Source: CAZECE01 sp964510525 (lineage in GTDB: Bacteria; Pseudomonadota; Gammaproteobacteria; Pseudomonadales; JANQJO01). From it: 19,247 nt of DNA. Within the stretch, counting starts at the first letter, position 1; each line of letters begins with the position of its first letter. Made by a program: the position numbers and the translations under genes. The stretch lies in NCBI GenBank assembly GCA_964510525.1, contig CAZECE010000037.1:1-19247 (forward strand), in the 5' to 3' direction. Positions 15,066 to 19,247 of the stretch are shown here, piece by piece. A model generated the notes under the pieces. The model was not told where the DNA came from and searched no databases. It saw nothing but the letters and a program-made list of their open reading frames with translations.

Positions 15066-15947
15066 TTAGATCGACTGATACAGCCAGTTGGTTTTGCCAT
15101 CGTCGCAGACAATAATATCGCTTGAGAGCGGTGCGCACTCATTAATGGTTTTTGGGTAAAATTTGGGGCCTTTGGTTGAGATGCTCATCGTCTTTTTATC
15201 GATCTTGAGAAACTGAAACATTTCTTCAAAGCGTTCAGCGAAACGGATGTTGTTGGCTTGAGTGTGTTGAAAGGTGTGATAAAACTTTGTGAAAGTCATG
15301 GTTGATTCGCCCAAGCCAATTTCCAGCATCTTATTTATGTACAGCCGATAACTCTCAGAGAGATAGGCATGCAGCCCTACTGTGTCCTTAGTATCTTTTT
15401 TGTGCTGATTTAATTTTAATCGATTGCTTTCGTGTAAGGCGCTTTTTTTAAGCTTGGAATTTGGCTTGTTTTTGATAAAACGATAGGCCATCGTTGGGCA
15501 CTGAATATGTGATTGATTGAGCGTGCAGTTTTTAAGGGAGGCGTTGTTGTTTGTCGCCTTTGTTGTGGCTTTTGCTGTTTGGGAGCCGCCTTTCTCTTTT
15601 TTATCTTCGGTTTTTTTAACTTCAGCTTTTTTCGGGTGTGGCGTTTTTTTTTCAGTTTCAGGCAAGCTTAGGCCAATCGCTGCGGCTGGTCGTTTTAATA
15701 ACAGCGCTTGTACCTGAAGGCTGTTTTGCCGGAACTCAAATAAATCGGGTAAATGCTTACCTTTGCCTTTTGCTTTGACGTTGCAGAAGATTTTTTCCAT
15801 TTTGGTTTGTGTCATGGAAAGGCAGCCCGTTAAATCGAATCGTGCATGAGCGGGTTGAGGGATGAGGAAAGTTCTCATCACTAAAAGTGTTGCTAAGAGT
15901 ATTGCTGAGGGCATTACTGATGGCACTGCTAAGGGCGTTAGGGTCAT
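15066..15947 (-). CDS. Uncharacterised exported Lys-rich protein with three cysteine pairs
   Basis: I do not recognise this 293-residue protein. The N-terminus looks like a signal peptide with a hydrophobic core (about 15-30) and a likely cleavage after A35 (PQPAHA, then RFDL), so it should reach the periplasm or beyond. The middle (about 97-135) is a low-complexity Lys/Glu/Thr linker. Six cysteines fall in three pairs, C42-C55, C141-C150 and C271-C281, each in a similar setting (KNC...HIQCP, NEC...IIVCD), which suggests three disulfides. Residues 185-260 look helical. The ATG at 15947 has only a weak AAAGA upstream; an ATG at 15914 would shorten the signal region. It lies 89 bp after the TPR-like gene on the same strand and converges on galU. 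Confidence 0.7.
   Translation of the reverse strand: MTLTPLAVPSVMPSAILLATLLVMRTFLIPQPAHARFDLTGCLSMTQTKMEKIFCNVKAKGKGKHLPDLFEFRQNSLQVQALLLKRPAAAIGLSLPETEKKTPHPKKAEVKKTEDKKEKGGSQTAKATTKATNNNASLKNCTLNQSHIQCPTMAYRFIKNKPNSKLKKSALHESNRLKLNQHKKDTKDTVGLHAYLSESYRLYINKMLEIGLGESTMTFTKFYHTFQHTQANNIRFAERFEEMFQFLKIDKKTMSISTKGPKFYPKTINECAPLSSDIIVCDDGKTNWLYQSI
15877..15936 (-). repeat. Degenerate 12-bp repeat (five units) encoding the signal-peptide core
   Basis: Five consecutive 12-bp units (15877-15936), of the type ATTGCTGAGGGC or GTTGCTAAGAGT, run through the first codons of the exported protein. In its frame they encode four-residue repeats (LAVP, SVMP, SAIL, LATL). The overlapping minus-strand frame also stays open here, reading repeats such as LSSAISNALSNTLSN. 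Confidence 0.7.
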
Positions 15948-16036
15948 TCTTTAAGGTTAGCAATGAATCTTTGGCTTGCTAAAGACCTTGAAGCGGCTTA
16001 ACAGAATGCGGCTTTTCATGTTGATTCTATTATGAG

Positions 16037-16747
16037 CTATTCGGATATTTCTAACAGCAGCTGCTGAGCTTCGTTTTTACGGCCTGTATCCGCTAAGGTC
16101 AGATTGGCTCTTTGCGGGGCTTTCAGGGCGATCTCTAAATGCGTTTTGGCTTTTTCTTTTTCTTTAATGGTGAGCAAATATTCGGCATATAGAAAGTTGC
16201 TGTCGAGGCTGTTTGGGGCTTGTTTGAGCGCTTTATCAAAATACGCTTGGGCTTTTTTGGTGTCTTTGAAGCCTAGAGGCTTTTTAGGAACCTGGTGGTA
16301 AATTGCGCCCAGTACAGCGTTGCCAAAGCTGGCGCTTGATTCAGGGCTCATGCTCAGGCCTTTTTCCAAGTCGGCACTAGCTTCTTTTATGGTGATCAGT
16401 GCGCTAATGCCTTTTTTTATGGACGCTGAACTGGCTTTGATGATGCCCTGCCAGACCCAGGCTTCGGCTGAATCGGGGTGCAGGCTGGTCAGTTTCTCTG
16501 CATCAAGAATGGTGTTTTTGTAGGCGGTTTTTTGGTCGTTACGTTTGGTGTGGTATTTTGCATGGGCCCATTGTTGCTTGAGTTCGAGCAGCTTGCTGGT
16601 TGGGCTATTTGATTGCTCTGCAGAATGCGGTTGTTCGCAGTCATGAGCCCACGTATGAGAGCTTAAGCCGCATAACGTAACTAAAAGTGTAAAAGCCAGC
16701 GATTTGGATGTGTTTTTTAATGTGTTTTGTGATGAGTTTTTTAGCAT
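16037..16747 (-). CDS. Exported TPR-like helical repeat protein
   Basis: A 236-residue protein with a signal peptide (cleavage likely after A34, HTWA then HDCEQ), so it is periplasmic or, through C37, conceivably modified. The mature part is a set of helical hairpins resembling tetratricopeptide repeats, for example AEAWVWQGIIKASSA, AQAYFDKALKQAPNSLDSNF and AKTHLEIALKAPQR. The motifs YHQVPKKPLGFKD (150-162) and ADTGRKNEAQQLL belong to a recognisable family of proteobacterial TPR proteins of unknown function, recalled from the VPxxPxGFxD...AxxDxGRxxE pattern. ATG 16747 is chosen over an upstream in-frame start at 16789 because AAGAGAG lies at a suitable distance and the signal peptide then starts normally. 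It may form a two-gene unit with the exported Lys-rich protein. It is divergent from the UPF0270 gene. Confidence 0.82.
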   Translation of the reverse strand: MLKNSSQNTLKNTSKSLAFTLLVTLCGLSSHTWAHDCEQPHSAEQSNSPTSKLLELKQQWAHAKYHTKRNDQKTAYKNTILDAEKLTSLHPDSAEAWVWQGIIKASSASIKKGISALITIKEASADLEKGLSMSPESSASFGNAVLGAIYHQVPKKPLGFKDTKKAQAYFDKALKQAPNSLDSNFLYAEYLLTIKEKEKAKTHLEIALKAPQRANLTLADTGRKNEAQQLLLEISE

Positions 16748-16768
16748 AATGCGGCTCTCTTTTGCTGG

Positions 16769-16797
16769 GTTATACCGTCCAATGCGCATTACCCTAA
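16769..16797 (-). promoter_or_regulatory. Candidate promoter of the TPR-protein gene
   Basis: On the minus strand TTAGGG (16792-16797) and TATAAC (16769-16774) are 17 bp apart, a normal spacing, although the -35 match is poor. The start would fall a few bases before the ribosome binding site of ATG 16747, so the leader is short. Confidence 0.35.
16781..16790. promoter_or_regulatory. Perfect palindrome AATGCGCATT, possible operator
   Basis: A 10-bp perfect palindrome lies inside the -35/-10 spacer of the candidate minus-strand promoter, in the divergent region between the TPR and UPF0270 genes. Position and symmetry fit a repressor site, but a single 10-bp palindrome can be chance. Confidence 0.3.
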
Positions 16798-16863
16798 TGT
16801 CTGCTGGTGGTGTTGTCTAGTAAGAAATCATTGGAAAAAATTGTTAAAAACAGGAGGCCGCTT

Positions 16864-17097
16864 GTGATACTGGACCATCGACAGATTACACCTGAAGCAT
16901 TGCATGCTCTTATCGAGGCTTTTTTATTGGCGCAAGGCGTGGGGATGGAAGAGGTTGATGTTCCATTGTCTGATCTGACGGCTCAGGTCAAGCACCGGCT
17001 GGATTCTGGTTCGCTCGTTGTGGTGTTTGATCAAGAATCGGAAACGCCCAATATTTTAGAGCGTGAGCAGGCTGAGTCAGTGGAAAGTGCTTTTTAA
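16864..17097 (+). CDS. UPF0270 (YheU-like) small protein
   Basis: A 77-residue protein of unknown function that aligns along its whole length with the UPF0270/YheU family: L-x-PEALHALIEAFLLAQG, a central LSDLTAQVKHRLDSGSLVVVFD, and ESETPNIL. The family's common REGTDYG stretch after the first helix is replaced here by AQGVGMEE. GTG 16864 is chosen because a perfect AGGAGG lies at 16852-16857, six bases upstream. The resulting length also fits the family (about 72-80). A longer frame from 16807 is unsupported. The SufS-like enzyme gene follows after 20 bp, so both are probably co-transcribed. Function remains unknown. Confidence 0.85.
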   Translation: MILDHRQITPEALHALIEAFLLAQGVGMEEVDVPLSDLTAQVKHRLDSGSLVVVFDQESETPNILEREQAESVESAF

Positions 17098-17117
17098 TTC
17101 TGGATAAAGAGGTTGTG

Positions 17118-18665
17118 ATGTTCTCTAAGGCTGTATTAAATCGTTCATTTATTGGTAAAGCACGTCATGTGTCCCGGCTGCCGGCGGATGCTCTTCTGGC
17201 GAGTGTTCGGCCTAAGTTAGTTGATCAAAGATCGTTGTCTTTATCTAAATTGTCCTTATCTAAAGAAGCGATGGGGGTTCGTCTTAATGGGATTAAAGAG
17301 CGGTTGCCCCATATTTATCTAGATTCGACAGCGTCTCACTCGCCGGATAAAGCCGTTTTAGCCGAAGTGATGAAATTTATCGAAATGGCTTATGCCAATA
17401 CGCACTCTGCTGGGCATTGGCGTGCGATGGTGTCAACCGATGCGGTACACCAATCTCGGGATGCTTTAGGTCGGTTGTTTAACTATGACCCTCAAAAAGA
17501 TGTTGTAATTTTCAAAGGTAATGGGGCAACAGGGCCGGCTAATTATTTGGCGCAGTTGCTGGCAAGTGAAAATAATCGTGATCGACCTTATGTGATCTCG
17601 ACTGCGATGGAGCATCATGCGAACCAGCTGCCTTGGGCCAACGCCAAAACTCTTTTTGTTAATGTCGATGCTCAAACCGGTGAGTTGGATATGGAGCACT
17701 TAGAAGCATTACTCGAAAACTACGGTGATCAAACGCGATTGTTGACGGTTTCAGGGGCGTCAAATGTCACGGGTATCAGAAATGATATTCAAACTATGGC
17801 CAAAAAAGCCCATGATAAAGGTATTGAGGTGTGTTTGGATGCGGCTCAGTTGGCGCCGCATTTTCCAATTGATAAAAACCCGATACACGGCGAACCGATT
17901 GATTATATTCTCGTATCTCCTCATAAAATGGGGGCCCCGGGCTCACCCGGTGTTTTGATTGCAAACAAATCGTTGATAGAAGCTCAGCGTCACTGTCATG
18001 AGACGGGGGGTGGTGTTGTGAACGCTGTGTCGTTAGATCCGCTAGGATTCACGTCAACGAATGACTTGGCAGAAGGGGAGGAGCCAGGGACGCCCAATGT
18101 TCCGGGTATTTTGTCGGCAGGACTGATTGCAATTAAGCTCAAAGAAAACATGAGTCGGTATGTCCAGCAGGAGCAGCAGTTGCTGGCGAAACTCATTCAC
18201 CAACTGGAGCGGCTTGATTCGATTGAGATCATTGGTGATTCGGATCCTTCAAAGCGTGTTGGCGTGGTATCTTTCCAGGTTCGAGGTGTGCATCATGCCG
18301 TTGTGACGGCTTACCTAAATGATCACAATGTGGCTGTTCGTAATGGTTGCTTTTGTGCTCAGCCTTATGTGGCAAATTTGATGGCTCTTTCTAAAGAAGA
18401 TATGGCGTATTATACCCAGCAAATGGAAGAGGGGGATCGTAGAGAGCTGCCTGGTTATGTTCGTATCTCATTATCTCATGACAACTCAGAGCAGGATGTG
18501 GAGGCGGTGGTGTCCTTGTTGCGTGAGTTGGTTTATGAAAAGGAAAAAGTAAACGCTTTATATGAGGTTGAGCTTGATGGCACTGCAAAGCGACGCGACG
18601 GGAAGATCATTGAGCCTCTCTGGACCTTTGAGCAAGCGAAAGCGTCAGTGCTTAAGGATGGCTAA
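17118..18665 (+). CDS. SufS-like PLP-dependent class V aminotransferase / cysteine desulfurase-type enzyme
   Basis: A 515-residue fold-type I PLP enzyme. Features of the class V group are clear: a substrate-loop NGATGPANYL (about 136-142), STAMEHHANQLPW with the ring-stacking His (H166/H167), CLDAAQLAPH with the pyridine-binding Asp (D241), and SPHKMGAPGSPG with Schiff-base K270. RNGCFCAQPYV (from R408) has a cysteine (C413) at the place of the catalytic Cys in SufS-type RxGHxCAQP, so C-S bond cleavage is plausible. The enzyme is longer than SufS (about 405), with an N-terminal extension of about 60 residues including a duplicated LSLSK. ATG 17118 is chosen because AAAGAGG ends 5 nt upstream. 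No suf or isc partner genes are nearby. It could act as a cysteine desulfurase, selenocysteine lyase or another lyase/aminotransferase. Confidence 0.88.
   Translation: MFSKAVLNRSFIGKARHVSRLPADALLASVRPKLVDQRSLSLSKLSLSKEAMGVRLNGIKERLPHIYLDSTASHSPDKAVLAEVMKFIEMAYANTHSAGHWRAMVSTDAVHQSRDALGRLFNYDPQKDVVIFKGNGATGPANYLAQLLASENNRDRPYVISTAMEHHANQLPWANAKTLFVNVDAQTGELDMEHLEALLENYGDQTRLLTVSGASNVTGIRNDIQTMAKKAHDKGIEVCLDAAQLAPHFPIDKNPIHGEPIDYILVSPHKMGAPGSPGVLIANKSLIEAQRHCHETGGGVVNAVSLDPLGFTSTNDLAEGEEPGTPNVPGILSAGLIAIKLKENMSRYVQQEQQLLAKLIHQLERLDSIEIIGDSDPSKRVGVVSFQVRGVHHAVVTAYLNDHNVAVRNGCFCAQPYVANLMALSKEDMAYYTQQMEEGDRRELPGYVRISLSHDNSEQDVEAVVSLLRELVYEKEKVNALYEVELDGTAKRRDGKIIEPLWTFEQAKASVLKDG
17235..17264 (+). 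repeat. 15-bp tandem duplication encoding LSLSK twice
   Basis: TTGTCTTTATCTAAA (17235-17249) and TTGTCCTTATCTAAA (17250-17264) differ at one base and encode LSLSK-LSLSK in the N-terminal extension of the PLP enzyme. The frame is kept. Confidence 0.88.
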
Positions 18666-18706
18666 TCGATAGATGATAATTTGTCTGTTGGTTTTGCTAT
18701 GATTGC

Positions 18707-19108
18707 TTACCAAAGACTTTTGACGTGAGGGTAATTCAGGATTTTTTCATCAGCTGTTATTAATGGTGCGGAGAACTTTCTGGCGGTTGCAACGATCATT
18801 CGATCGGCAGGATCTTTATGAAAATCTCCTGGTAGCGTTGTTGATTTGATGCCAACCTCGTTATCGATGGGGGTGAATCTGACCCCCTCAATTCGAGAGA
18901 CTTCATCAAACCAGCTGTCTAAATCCATGCTGATATTCAATCGTTTTTTCTGAATCAAGGTGGCTATCTCCCAGGCAGAAATGGAAGAGATAATGACTTC
19001 GCCATTTTTTTTCAGGGTTTCTTGAATCTTTTTATGAGCTTTTTTGGAAAGAGATTTGTCTGCATTAACCCACCAGATAAGAGTGTGTGTGTCTAAAATG
19101 ACGATCAT
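18707..19108 (-). CDS. vapC: PIN-domain ribonuclease toxin, VapC family
   Basis: A 133-residue PIN-domain protein, the likely toxin of a type II toxin-antitoxin pair; such toxins cleave RNA in a metal-dependent way. The acidic residues expected to hold the metal are present: D6 (ILDTHTLIWW), E47 (ISAWEIATL), D99/D102 (HKDPADRMIVATAR) and D120 (LITADEKIL). Length and the N-terminal ILDTHTLIWW pattern match the common chromosomal VapC subgroup. The ATG (19106-19108) overlaps the TGA of the upstream antitoxin gene as ATGA, typical of TA operons. The gene converges on the PLP-enzyme gene, with 41 bp between. It looks intact. Confidence 0.92.
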   Translation of the reverse strand: MIVILDTHTLIWWVNADKSLSKKAHKKIQETLKKNGEVIISSISAWEIATLIQKKRLNISMDLDSWFDEVSRIEGVRFTPIDNEVGIKSTTLPGDFHKDPADRMIVATARKFSAPLITADEKILNYPHVKSLW

Positions 19109-19247
19109 GCGTTTTCCCAGTCTTCATCTGCTACAGGGGAAGTAGGCTCAGCGTAAAAAGTGACGCTGCCTTTTAATGTCTCTAATGGTGAATTATTGGT
19201 ATTACGTAACTTGCGAATTTCTAAAGTGGGGTTGCCATGATCTGTAA
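19105..19247 (-). CDS. Antitoxin of the VapC pair (C-terminal part only)
   Basis: An open minus-strand frame enters from the window edge and ends at 19105, overlapping vapC by 4 bp. It encodes the last 47 residues of a protein: after T-D-H-G comes NPTLEIRKLRN, and it ends LKGSVTFYAEPTSPVADEDW-ENA. The late short strand followed by an acidic, Trp-containing tail is typical of the toxin-binding end of Phd/VapB-type antitoxins. The N-terminal DNA-binding part lies outside the window, so the antitoxin class cannot be fixed. The first visible codon is incomplete. Confidence 0.82.
   Translation of the reverse strand, partial: TDHGNPTLEIRKLRNTNNSPLETLKGSVTFYAEPTSPVADEDWENA

Noticed and set aside
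15757..15963. Alternative minus-strand frame over the start of the exported protein
   Set aside because: It stays open only because of the 12-bp repeats, lacks a hydrophobic segment and ends soon after the repeats; the other frame gives a signal peptide and a long protein.

Overview
The window looks like chromosomal DNA of a flagellated, aerobic, probably marine gammaproteobacterium. This is inferred from the gene families (EtfAB, proteobacterial LigA and GalU, FliK, a UPF0270/YheU-type protein) and the moderate GC content; I cannot name the genus. I see no tRNA, rRNA, CRISPR array, transposase or phage gene.

Layout. (1) 1-1791, plus strand: etfB (its first codons lie outside the window) and etfA, closed by a strong intrinsic terminator. 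(2) 1732-2241, minus: an unrecognised 169-residue protein whose last codons contain that terminator. (3) 2242-2581: a divergent intergenic region with a candidate sigma-54 promoter, leading into a stand-alone fliK (2582-3934, plus). (4) 12719-3954, minus: a long chain of genes with mostly overlapping or nearly touching ends. It runs ABC ATPase, a fused GldF/GldG-type membrane protein, a DUF4340 protein, ligA (NAD-dependent DNA ligase) and a BicA-like SulP transporter. (5) 13997-12906, minus: an unrecognised membrane-anchored, very acidic, partly coiled-coil protein. (6) 14158-15033, plus: galU, with an unusual translation start. (7) 16747-15066, minus: two exported proteins, one with TPR-like helices and one Lys-rich with three cysteine pairs. 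(8) 16864-18665, plus: a UPF0270 protein and a SufS-like PLP enzyme, probably co-transcribed. (9) 19247-18707, minus: the end of an antitoxin gene and a complete vapC-type PIN toxin gene overlapping by ATGA.

Functionally most of this is housekeeping: electron transfer from acyl-CoA and similar dehydrogenases (EtfAB), DNA sealing (LigA), UDP-glucose supply (GalU), anion/bicarbonate uptake (SulP) and flagellar hook-length control (FliK). The less ordinary parts are the GldA/GldFG/DUF4340 module joined to ligA and a bicarbonate-transporter-like gene, the galU start, and a recurring signature. At least ten separate sites carry short tandem or near-tandem duplications with periods of 9 to 20 bp, some in coding sequence (always in frame) and some in leaders. 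I did not find a convincing new defence or mobile system here; the strongest leads are given as findings.
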